Assembly (NCBI RefSeq): GCF_000739655.1 | Contig: NZ_BATR01000104.1 | Span: 1-64,000 of the forward strand | Direction: 5' to 3' | Length of the DNA: 64,000 nt | Source of the DNA: Verrucomicrobium sp. BvORR106 | Lineage (GTDB): Bacteria; Verrucomicrobiota; Verrucomicrobiia; Verrucomicrobiales; Verrucomicrobiaceae | Part shown: piece by piece, positions 17,820-27,500 of the stretch | Numbering within the stretch: the stretch's first letter is position 1 | Layout of the letters: each line of letters begins with the position of its first letter | Notes under the pieces: model-generated | What the model saw: the letters and a program-made list of their open reading frames with translations, nothing else | What the model was told of the DNA's origin: nothing | The model's database searches: none | Translations under genes and position numbers: made by a program

Positions 17820-18254
17820 ATGTCTCCTTACTACAAAAAACTTCGCAGCGTGTACGGAAAGGGACTCCTTATCATGCCCTCTGTCGCGGCCGTCATTCGC
17901 GACGAGGCTGATCGTTTGCTCTTGATCGAAAAGCATGACGGCAACTGGAGTCTACCGGCAGGTGCGATTGAGCCTGGTGAAACTCCGGAGCAAGCGGTCG
18001 CCCGGGAAGTGAAGGAGGAGACGGGCATGATCTGCACCGAGTTCCGATTGCTGACATTGCTGGGCGGATCTGGATATCGGTACACCTACTCGAACGGAGA
18101 TCAGGTGGAATACCTCGTGGCCCTGTATCGATGCGCTGCCAAGGAGGATGGTGAGTCCACTGATGTTCAGGAGATCCGGAGCGTGCGGTATTTCGCAAGG
18201 GAGGCGATGCCGGGTCTGCCCCTGCCTTATGATCTTGATCTCTTGTTCCAGTGA
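17820..18254 (+). CDS. NUDIX hydrolase
   Basis: A 144-residue NUDIX protein with a complete Nudix box, starting 'GAIEPGETPEQAVAREVKEETGM', which binds the magnesium for hydrolysis of a nucleoside-diphosphate-linked substrate. The preceding 'MPSVAAVIRDEADRLLLIEKHDGNWSLPAG' is typical. I chose the ATG at 17820, giving 'MSPYYKKLRSVYG', a common N-terminus in this family. A longer start at 17754 just after the previous stop is possible. It is cytoplasmic; the substrate could be an (oxidised) dNTP, a nucleotide sugar or another nucleotide, none decidable from sequence. It lies between an RHS relic module and surface-glycan genes. Confidence 0.9.
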   Translation: MSPYYKKLRSVYGKGLLIMPSVAAVIRDEADRLLLIEKHDGNWSLPAGAIEPGETPEQAVAREVKEETGMICTEFRLLTLLGGSGYRYTYSNGDQVEYLVALYRCAAKEDGESTDVQEIRSVRYFAREAMPGLPLPYDLDLLFQ

Positions 18255-18324
18255 TGGATAGGAGCGGGAAACAAGATTGTGAGGGACCTGAAAGTGTCCA
18301 GCGAAGTCCATCAAGAGCCCACAT

Positions 18325-19206
18325 CTAGAGGCTGCGGCAGTCTACGAACGAAGCAAGTCCTTTATAGGGAGGTCTGGAGTGAGGTTGCAACCAAGTGTTG
18401 TAGATACCAAGGACTTTGTGATAAGAGTTTGCCGTGAAAAATACCCGTCTGCCTAAAAGTAGACACCATATGCCAAAGTGAAGTCGATTGGTAATGCAGG
18501 CTCGGTACCGATGCGGTAGTTGTCGAAACCATCCGAGATCCCGCGAGGAGGGATCCCCCTGATTTATTGGCATCAGGTGATCGAGTGATCGGTCAGATGG
18601 CTTTTCTTGATCTGCTCGCAGAAAGACTCCTAGGTCCGTTGTGGAAGGAAGTGAGCACAAGTGATCGTAGTCGGAGAATGCCAAACTTGGGTCTAGGGCC
18701 AAGGCCCCATCCGGTGCCAGATGGCAGTTGCCCATTTGCCGCATGATTCTGTAACTAAAGATCTCTCTAGCAAAAATGTGGTCGAATTGACTTAAGTCTT
18801 CGCCCTGATTGAAAGCACTTTGAGGTAGTAGCACCTTCCTGTGTGAAGTAATTGATTTTAAGCTATGGCGCAACCCGGGGGAGGCGCGATAGAAATTGCC
18901 TACATTGCCCCCACCATAAAAGAGGAGCGTGTCTGCCTTGTCCGACGGCTCAAATGCTTTGCCAGGTCGTCCGTGCCGCACTAGTTCGATTCCACTCCTG
19001 GCAAATAGCTGTCTGAAGCCCATGGCGATTAATTGATCGCCTGGATTTCCGAATGGGTTGTCTATCATTTCGCATTTTGAACCTCGAAGCAAGTCGATCA
19101 GCGGCGCGAAATGTTTGTCGTCAAGTATGGGACCCATGAAAGTCGAAGTGTGTTTCCAATGTGAAGTGAGACTGAAGCGCGTTGTGGAAGGCTCATGGTG
19201 CTTCAC
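18325..19206 (-). CDS. Polysaccharide pyruvyl transferase-like protein
   Basis: A 293-residue protein resembling the polysaccharide pyruvyl transferase family (PF04230). Expected elements are 'NPFGNPGDQLIAMGFRQLF' near residue 50, 'TLLFYGGGNVG' near 95 and 'VLLPQSAF' near 125. 'IFAREIFSYRIM' and a C-terminal 'ITNRLHFGIWCLLLGRRVFF' with 'SYHKV' complete the set. Family members add ketal-linked pyruvate to sugars, or are related nucleotide-sugar-dependent transferases. It would modify a surface polysaccharide made by the neighbouring glycosyltransferases. Transcribed alone on the reverse strand, and convergent with the NUDIX gene. Confidence 0.75.
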   Translation of the reverse strand: MKHHEPSTTRFSLTSHWKHTSTFMGPILDDKHFAPLIDLLRGSKCEMIDNPFGNPGDQLIAMGFRQLFARSGIELVRHGRPGKAFEPSDKADTLLFYGGGNVGNFYRASPGLRHSLKSITSHRKVLLPQSAFNQGEDLSQFDHIFAREIFSYRIMRQMGNCHLAPDGALALDPSLAFSDYDHLCSLPSTTDLGVFLRADQEKPSDRSLDHLMPINQGDPSSRDLGWFRQLPHRYRACITNRLHFGIWCLLLGRRVFFTANSYHKVLGIYNTWLQPHSRPPYKGLASFVDCRSL

Positions 19207-19530
19207 TCAACAACAAAGTATGATTGCCATCCGATTTACTAAGGTCAAGCAGTAGCTCTCTTGATGGATTCTCCAATTTGACGTATGGCTGTACGTATTC
19301 TCTGAGTTTTGGTCGAAGTTTTTGCAAGCTTCCGCTCGATCAAAATATGAATTGCAGATGGATGACGTTGGTGCACAAATGGTGGAAGCGTGGCAAGAGG
19401 GGGCTCGAATCTCGATTCTCAGATTGAAGATGGCTCAAGATCTTTGCTAGATTTTGTGTTTAGGAATTTGTCGCTGCACAGTTCCAAGTCGAACAAAGCT
19501 GGATCTCAATCGTTAGCCATTGCCATTCGC
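19207..19530. other. Intergenic region between divergent glycan genes
   Basis: 324 bases separate the pyruvyl-transferase-like gene from the first plausible ATG of the next glycosyltransferase. An in-frame GTG-initiated extension (19390) adds 47 residues without family sequence. The only structure noted is a short dyad ACGTA-N6-TACGT near 19280. Promoters for both genes probably lie here, but none is clear. Confidence 0.4.
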
Positions 19531-20175
19531 ATGTTGACAGTCGTCCTGACTAGCTACGCTCGGCCAAAAAATGTGCATTTGATCCATCGGGTGCTGCAAG
19601 CGCAGAGTGTGAAGCCGAAACTGTGTCTTTGGGACAACAATCCTACAACCCAGCTGGATGCATTGGGGTGGGATCTCTATGCTGCTTCCACCGAGAACAG
19701 GTTTTGCATTCCGAGGTGGCATATGGCCAAGCTGGCATCCACGCCCTACGTTGCAGTGATGGATGATGATCTGATTCCCAACGACGAGAATTTTCTTGGT
19801 GACGTCGTGTCGATCCTATGTGGGCGTCCCGAGATTGCGGCTGTAGGCTTGTTTGGTGTCATTCTGCAGTCCGAGACCTGCTATCGCCATTGCACCCATA
19901 TACCGAACCGCAGATTTCAAGGGGATGTGAATGTGAGTTTGCTCAAAGGCAGGTTTGTCGCTTTCAGAGTCGAGAGTATCATGGACTTCACTCCGGTTAC
20001 CTTTGACTGTGAAGACATCGAGGCCTCGGCGTACCTCGGCTCCCTTGGAACCCTGGTGGTTCCCGAGTTGCTGTCCAACCGTACCCGAGATCTCCCACGA
20101 CAAGGGGGACTGGAATTTCGGCCGGATCACTACGACAGGCGAGAGGTGGCGCGCCGCCGTTTCTTCAAATGCTGA
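19531..20175 (+). CDS. Glycosyltransferase-like protein with DDD motif
   Basis: A 214-residue protein starting 'MLTVVLTSYARPKNVHLIHRVLQAQ', a typical GT2-like GT-A opening. It continues with 'KLCLWDNNPTTQLDALGW' and the metal/nucleotide-sugar motif 'YVAVMDDDLIPND'. It later has 'FRVESIMDFTPVTFDCEDIEASAYL', the usual acceptor-side part. It is short for a full GT2 enzyme but has the catalytic half. It probably acts in the cytoplasm on a surface-glycan intermediate. The ATG at 19531 is preferred because the family sequence begins there. It is convergent with the GT25 gene downstream. Confidence 0.7.
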   Translation: MLTVVLTSYARPKNVHLIHRVLQAQSVKPKLCLWDNNPTTQLDALGWDLYAASTENRFCIPRWHMAKLASTPYVAVMDDDLIPNDENFLGDVVSILCGRPEIAAVGLFGVILQSETCYRHCTHIPNRRFQGDVNVSLLKGRFVAFRVESIMDFTPVTFDCEDIEASAYLGSLGTLVVPELLSNRTRDLPRQGGLEFRPDHYDRREVARRRFFKC

Positions 20176-20225
20176 AACATTGCGTCTCAAAAGGGAATTG
20201 TTTCTGCCAATGAGGTAAGTTGGTT

Positions 20226-21296
20226 TCAGTTTTGGGAGGGTTTGCGTTGAAAAACTGTCATGCCCTTGGAGGTATGCGTGACTTTGCAAGCAACGCGGAA
20301 CTGATCAAGAAGCTCAGTCTCCAGGTCCTCATTGCGGGACGGTTGATCCGTGGTGCCGTGAACAAACAACCACCCTCCGTGAGTAATGGCGGTACGCAAA
20401 TGCTTTAGTGGATCAGGGGTGGTTGTGTTAGATACAATGCACACATCTACGGTGTTCGGTTCGAGAACTGGTAGTCGAGCGTCTGAAACTAACCGTATGC
20501 TCTGCGAGGCGTGACGAGAGCTGCTCTTGAAAACCGCGGTTAGGTATTCGCAAACCCCTGGACTTCCCATAATGAGAATTCGACTGGTCGGCTTGACTAC
20601 GCACAGGATGGCGGTGGCTTCATCGTCGTGAATGAGGTCGCTACCTTGGGTGTGGCTCCATGTTCGACGCCCACGCATCCCTCCAATGTTGTCGCTGGAG
20701 AAGTGTCTTTGAAGGGCAATCCATCTTTCCGGGGCGTAGGTAGGGATCTCAGACTGCAGTTTCCCCACGGTTTGGTCACTGAACATCTGACGGAAGGGCT
20801 TTTTGCCGAGTTCCTTGAGAATTCTGGAGGCGCACCAACGGCGAATCATCAGAGCATGGTTGAAGTGGGTTTTAACACAACGGACCAACCCTGGGGAATC
20901 GGTTTCCAGGGGTGGTCTGACATGATTTCCCCCTAGAAAGAACATCCCCCAACCATCGGGTAAGTTGTCTATTAAGAAGTCGATCTTGCTCGTGAAATCT
21001 TTAGTGAACATCACATCATCTTCTAAAAGTAGCAGTGCATCGTCGTCGGACTGGAGGAACCTTCGGATCGCTATCCTTTTGGATAGTCCCACTGCGTAAG
21101 ACCTCTTCCCAATGTTCCACCTGCGGCATTTCATTTCTGAGACGCACTCACCGTCGGCAGCGTGAATGAACTGGATCGTCTTGGCTACATCGTCGGGGGC
21201 AGTTTGCAGGAGGACAAAACGACGATCCTGTCGACGAGGCAAATTCATGCAGATGCAGCTTGTTTGCAGCGTCCACTTCTGGCCTGGTTGTTTCAT
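20226..21296 (-). CDS. GT25 glycosyltransferase fused to a Rossmann-like domain
   Basis: A 356-residue protein with a family 25 (LPS biosynthesis) domain in the first ~230 residues: 'ICMNLPRRQDRRFVLLQ', 'GLSKRIAIRRFL', and the DxD-like 'ALLLLEDDVMFTKDF', then 'WGMFFLGGNHV'. From about residue 235 a second domain begins, 'SRILIMGSPGVCEYLTAVF'. It contains 'EPNTVDVCIVSNTTTPDPLKHLRTAITHGGWLFVHG', which reads like a degenerate methyltransferase or Rossmann fold. Such a fusion is uncommon. The start at 21296 is the second ATG; 21332 is possible. It should transfer a sugar to a lipopolysaccharide-like or exported glycan. The paralogue at 30848-31930 has a different C-terminal part. Confidence 0.75.
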   Translation of the reverse strand: MKQPGQKWTLQTSCICMNLPRRQDRRFVLLQTAPDDVAKTIQFIHAADGECVSEMKCRRWNIGKRSYAVGLSKRIAIRRFLQSDDDALLLLEDDVMFTKDFTSKIDFLIDNLPDGWGMFFLGGNHVRPPLETDSPGLVRCVKTHFNHALMIRRWCASRILKELGKKPFRQMFSDQTVGKLQSEIPTYAPERWIALQRHFSSDNIGGMRGRRTWSHTQGSDLIHDDEATAILCVVKPTSRILIMGSPGVCEYLTAVFKSSSRHASQSIRLVSDARLPVLEPNTVDVCIVSNTTTPDPLKHLRTAITHGGWLFVHGTTDQPSRNEDLETELLDQFRVACKVTHTSKGMTVFQRKPSQN

Positions 21297-21383
21297 TGTA
21301 GGTAAGAGGGACGTTGGCTTAAATGCCAGCAATGATCAATCGCGACACGGTTCTTACAAAAAGTTTTCATCCCACGCCGTAGG

Positions 21384-21411
21384 TTGATTTTTACTGTAAC
21401 GTTTTTATTAT
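21384..21411 (+). promoter_or_regulatory. Possible promoter of the RHS gene
   Basis: TTGATT (21384-21389), 16 bases, then TATTAT (21406-21411), within an AT-rich stretch. It lies about 110 bases upstream of the RHS ATG. A reasonable sigma-70-like match, unsupported by other evidence. Confidence 0.4.
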
Positions 21412-21524
21412 TGTCTCGACAAAGTTTGCGCAGCAATCCTTAGTGTTGGCAATAATTTCAGGATAGAGGGGCTTTTACCAGGTGCCCTGACGATATTCCG
21501 TGAGTTTTGATTCGCTTTCCCCCC

Positions 21525-24500
21525 ATGAAAAAGGCGTCTTCCCCCAGCAACGTGCCAAGTTCATCGAACAACATTGAGCCTACGCCAACGCCGACGTTTG
21601 TGCCTGTTACTCCGACTCCGACGTTTGCGCCGGTCACGCCTACGCCAACCTTTGTGCCAGTGACGCCAACACCAACGTTTGCGCCCGTCACTCCGACGTT
21701 TGTACCGGTGACGCCCACCCCGACTCCGACGTTTGCACCGGTAACGCCAACGTTTGTGCCCGTCACTCCGACGCCGACTCCAACGCCTACCCCGACACCG
21801 AGCAGCTCGTCCAGCTCTGGCAGTAGTGGTTCCAGTTCAGGAAGCGGAAGCAGCTCTGGCTCCGACAGCTCTTCTTCGTCCAGTTCCAGTAGCTCCTCTT
21901 CTTCATCTTCCTCCAGCTCCAGTTCGAGCAGTAGTAGTAGCAGTAGCAGTTCCTCTTCAACCTCCAGCTCCAGTTCTTCCAATAGCAGCAGCTCGAGCAG
22001 CAGTGAAGGGCCATGTGACAATCCTTCCTCCTTCCAGGACTTCTCAGAGGCATCCGGGCCGCAGTATCGCAAGGTGGCACTGAACGGTTTGCCTCTTTCG
22101 GACTCAAAACCTCAGGCGGCGGATGAGTCGGACGAAGACTCGGAGGAGACCTATGTCGATGCTCTTACGTTGTCCCTCAGGCATGACACCAGCGACATTT
22201 ATGTGCCTCTGCCTGGTGGCGAGCTTGCTCTCGCAGTGAAACGCAGCGTATCGGAGGAGCAATGGAGCACCCATCCTGGATTGAAGCCCAGTCAGCAGGT
22301 TGATAAGCCTTTTGGTCCCTGCTGGACATCCGGGTTGGCAGCGCATGTCAAGTTCACCTGGAAGGACGCTGATGCTCCTTCAGGACATCAGTGCGAGGTG
22401 GAGCGCCCCGATCCTGATTACACGTTTGTGGTGGATGAGAACGGTGCCTCCCATCGGTTCGTCCTTATTTGGAACAAGTCCGGCGGGGGAGCTGCCCCTT
22501 ATTTCATGCCGATTGCTTCCAATCGGTCTGAGAAGGACTCCTTTCTCATGCGCCTGGAGGTGGTCAATCCTGGTGACCCTCGCTCGCAGTGGCGCTTTCT
22601 ATTCACTCGCAAGTTTGGCACCAAGCTTGAGTTCGAGACCGCCGGTCTGCTTCAGAGCTACCAGCTCAATCCGGGTGCTTCACCGCCCAAGATGCAGTAT
22701 TATTCTTACTGCCGCCTCAAAAAGGCCACGGATCGGATGGGGAATGAGATCGACTTCTCTTTCAGTGGTACGGGTACCTTGATCCCGCAGACCATTGCCT
22801 GCGGGATCCGCAGTATCACGGTCGAGCGAACCGGCCAGATTATCACGGCCGTTACTGACCCCCGCGGCCATCGTACGACTTATCGCTACGGAACCGTCAC
22901 TTTCGGGGGCAATACCTTCCAGCGGCTTATCGAGGTCGGTCGGCCAGAGGGCATCCGTATTCGCTATGGCTATGCGGGTGCCACTGAGCTGGACAATACG
23001 CCTCAGACTCCGCCTTCCCCTGGGCAGCCATCGCCTCCGCCCCAGTACTTCTACCACTACAATGTCTCAGCGATCACGGACCCTCTGGGGCGGTCCCATC
23101 GGTTCCTGTACGCGTTTGATCATTCGAAGGAGACCTACTCCACGGCATCAGGCACTCCTACGTGGTACCTGCAGCCCGGTCTTCCGAGGGTGGTCCAGCG
23201 CGTGACGCTTCCAGACAACAACTTCAGTATCTTTTCTCAATCCGCGGCCCCTTTGCGCATCCAGTTTTCGCCTGACCCAAGTGAACCGGATGGGTTTCGC
23301 AGCTATCTTACGGGCGATCGTGTCAACACGGTCACCGACGCCTTGGGCAAAGGCAGGGTTTACACGTTCTCCCAGCCGGTGTTTATCGATGCCAAAGAGT
23401 TCGAGGATTTGTTCTTCGACACGGGCAGCCCACGCAAACGTTTCTTCCTCATTCTCTGGACACGCCTTGATCTAAAGCACCCTACTCATGTCACGGAGTC
23501 TTTCCGGTTCAATCCCGAGGCCAACATGGCCTTGTCCAGGATAGAAGACTATAGCGGAAACATCACCACGTTCGACTACGACAATTGGTGGTCAGTCGAC
23601 TATGTTTTCCCCTGGCTTCCCGCTCGGCTCAAAAATAGTCCGATCTTTGTCAGGCACTACTCCGACCCCACGGGTCAGATGAACGCCCTCGGCCGGTACA
23701 AAATTTTCAGATATCTCTCGGAGGACCCGACTCTCCCGAGTGCCCGGGTGATGACTCTCTTCGTCGATGAGGAGAGTAGACGCACGGAATATGAGGTGGA
23801 CAGCACCCGAGGGCTTCGTCTTTCAGAGAAAGTGCGTACCGCCGGTCGCTTGCTCGTTCGGCAGACTGACTATACCTACGGAAACGGCACCTTTCCTTCC
23901 TTCCTCACGAAGACGACGGTGCAAAACGGGGTGAGTGCAGGCAACGACCTCGTCACGACTTACACCGCCGACGCTTATGGCTACAAGGCCACGGAAAATG
24001 TCGGCGGCCTTATGCCTCGCTCCTTTGATCACGACGCCAATGGCAACCAGACAAGGATGACAGACGGCCGCGGACTGGAGACGGAGTTCGTCTATGACGA
24101 CGCCAATCGCCTCATCCAAACCGACTTTGAGGACGGTTCCTCCCGCTACATGGGCTACGACACGGCGGGGAACAAGATCCAGGAGGAGGACGAAAACGGC
24201 CACATGACGTGGCACACCTATGACCGGCTAAATCGTCTTCTCTCTACTACGAGGGACATGGATGACGGTCCTCCGCTGGTTACATCAAATACATACAATG
24301 CGTTGGGCTCGCGGCTTACTACTACGGACCCCCGGAACAACGTCACGACCTTTGAGTATGACGACATCCAGCGCCTCATCAGTACAACGGATCCGCTGAA
24401 CCACACCACGAGTCGTTTCTATGGGGCCAACAGCGGGTCCAGCGTCTTCGACGTCTCCGGATTCAAACCCGTCCGCATCCGTGATCCCCGGGGATACGAC

Positions 24501-27500
24501 ACGCATTTCACCTACGACGCTCTCTATCGCACCACCGAACAGGCCGCCGAATACGGCAGCGGCACCGCTACCACGGAGACGGACTATGACGATGTCGGCA
24601 ACCCGGTCTCGGTCACGGATCCTCTCGGGCACACGACCGCTACGGAGTTTGACGCCCTGAACCGGCCGGTTCGTGTCACCTTTGCTGACACCACTTTCAC
24701 AGAGAAAACCTACACGCCTGCCGGGCTGGAGCGAACTCTAACCGACGAGATGGGTCGTGTGACCGAGCATCATTACGATGACGCTGGTCGTCGTATCCGC
24801 ATCGTCTTCCCCAATCCGGGTGGCGGAGCCCCGGAGGTGCTCATGGACTATGACGACGCAGGCAACCTGGTGTCTCAAACCGATCCCAACCTGCACGTCA
24901 CGACGTTCACGTACGACGATCGCAACCGCAAGGTTGAGGAGGAACTCGCCGCCATCTCGCGGCTTGTTGTCACCGGCTACGACTTTGTGGGCAATGTGAC
25001 GTCGATGACCGATGCGAATAGCAACGCCACCACGACCGACTACGATGCGGCGAACCGACCCGTGCTGATGACAGCCGCCGACGGTGCGACCACGGAGACC
25101 TCCTATGACGCAAATGGCAACGCCCTTGCTGTCACCGATCCGCTGGGCAATGTCACGGTCAACACCTATGACGACCTCAACCGTCTCCTAAGCACCACCA
25201 CCACGCCCTCGGTTGGCGATGACATCGTGGTGAGCTACGCCTATGACCAGGTCGGCAACCGCACGCGCCAGACGGACGGGCGCGACTGTATTGTGCGCTT
25301 CACCTACGACGGTCTCAACCGTCTCCTCACCACCGTGCATGATGCCGACACTGCTCTGGAAGCCACGGAGACCAACGCCTACGACGACCTCAACAAGGTG
25401 AGTTATGAAGATGCCGAAGGCCGGGTGATCGAGTTTGCCTACGATGTTCGCAACCGCATCACCGGCGAAACCGTCCCGAGCCGTCCCCAGGACAACCGCA
25501 CCCGCACCTATGACGATGTGGGCAATCTCCTCTCCGTCAGCCACGCCGGGGACACCTGGCGGGATACCGCTCAGACTTACGATGCACTGAACCGCGTTGT
25601 GAGCGAGACGAGTTCAGGGCTTACCCACACTCATACGTACGACAAGGCAAACAACCGTCTCACCACCACCTATGACAAGAGTGGCAGGGTGCTTACCCGT
25701 ACCTACGACGCCGGCAACCGTCTCCTCACCCAGGAAGATGTGCTTAGCGGTGAGCCTACCCGCCTCACCAGCTTTGCGTACGATCCGCAGGGGAACTTGC
25801 TGGTGAAGACCCTCACGGACAGCAGCACGGAAAACCGCACCTATGACGTGCGCAACCGTGTCATTGAGATGCACGTGAAAGAGCCAGACGGTACTACTAC
25901 CCGTCTGCTCCAGACCTATGAATACGACCTGGCGGGGAATCTCACCGCTTTGGAGGAAAGCAGCACCGTTGGAAGCCTGCCCACCCGCGTGCTCACCTGT
26001 GCTTACGACGGCACCCATCGTCTCATTGTTGAGGCCGACCAGCGGGGCTTGGCCCCCGCCATTGTCACCAACTACACCTACGACAAGGCAGACAACCGCG
26101 TCTCGCGCGAGGTCTTCGGCGGTCCTGATGCTGGCACCACCACCTATGCCATCGGCAACGGAGGCAACGGCACCGGAGCCAACCAGATCGCCAGCTTCAC
26201 CCGGCCGGACACCAGCGTGGTAGCATTCACCTATGATCTCACCGGAGCCCGCACCAGCCGCACCAATGACACGCGTACGGATACCTACAGCTACGACGTC
26301 TGGACGCGCCTACTCACGCTTGACCTGCAAACCCCGGCGACTCCGGGGGATCGCGGTCTTTATGAGTACAGCTACGATGCCCGCACCCGCCGGGTGTCAC
26401 GTGAGGAGTTGAGTGCCCCCACCGTGCTTACTTTCCAGGGCGGAGTTAGCATCCAGGAATACGCGGCCAGCCCCGGCACCAGCGTGGGCAGCCTGCCCAA
26501 TCCCACGGTGGAATTCGTGAGGGGGCCCGATCAAGGCGGCGGGGTGGGAGGCATCCTCTACAGCGTGCGCAGCGGCGCAGCGAGCCTGGCGCACAGCAGC
26601 GCGCGAGGCGATGTCGTGGCAAAGGTGGATGAGAGCACCAGCACGATGACCTGGCAGGCGCAGTACGAAGCGTTTGGCCGCCGACCTGAGGAAGCGGGCG
26701 CGAATCCAGACCGTCAGCGCGCGAACAGCAAGGATGAAGATCCGACAGGGTTGTTGAACGAAGGGTTCCGATATCGGGACCTGGAAACAGGGATGTTTAT
26801 TACGCGAGATCCTGCCAGGTTTGTGGATGGTCCGAATTTGTACACATACGTCAGCCAAAATCCGTGGACTAGTTTTGATCCGAAAGGTTTGGAGATTAGA
26901 AAATTCAATGAGATTAAGAGGAAGGATGATTCTGGTTGGGATAAGAAGCCAAAGAGAGATGCTCTGACCAAGAGCAAAGAGCAATATGAGAAAGATTTGA
27001 AGGCATGGAATTCAGCCGTGGCTAACCACGAATTTAATCAAAACAATGTTCGTGAAATTAAAGCATGGGAAAACTACAACAAAGCCATCCAGCTTCTCGA
27101 ATCAACGCCGGAGGGTAAAGTGCTCTTGGCTGAAATGAATCGTACAGATACTGGAAACATCTATGAAGTTGCAATCAGTGAAAGTCATAAGGGTATAAAT
27201 ATTGGTGCTGGTGTAGGGTTGCCTGGAAAAACTCAAGGCTTGGATTACGAAGGCTCGTCCTATGTTACTGGCGTTGTGCTTGATCCGATGACAATGGGGG
27301 GGTCTACGACAAGCTTGAATGGCGGGGTAAACGTGGACTCACCGGCTTATGGTTTAGTATGGCACGAGCTGTATCATGCAGCTGAGCCTTCGCGCCTGAA
27401 TCCTGACCCGTATCGCTTCGGTACAGTGAGTCCAAAAGATGCGCCACTTGCTGATGCGGTGCGGAAAAATTTCCACGAACGACGTGCGGTGCGTTTTGAG

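Noticed and set aside
21458-22072. Reverse-strand open frame with Glu/Leu and Gly-Val repeats
   Set aside because: It is the mirror of the Pro-Thr and serine repeats of the RHS gene and has no independent signal.
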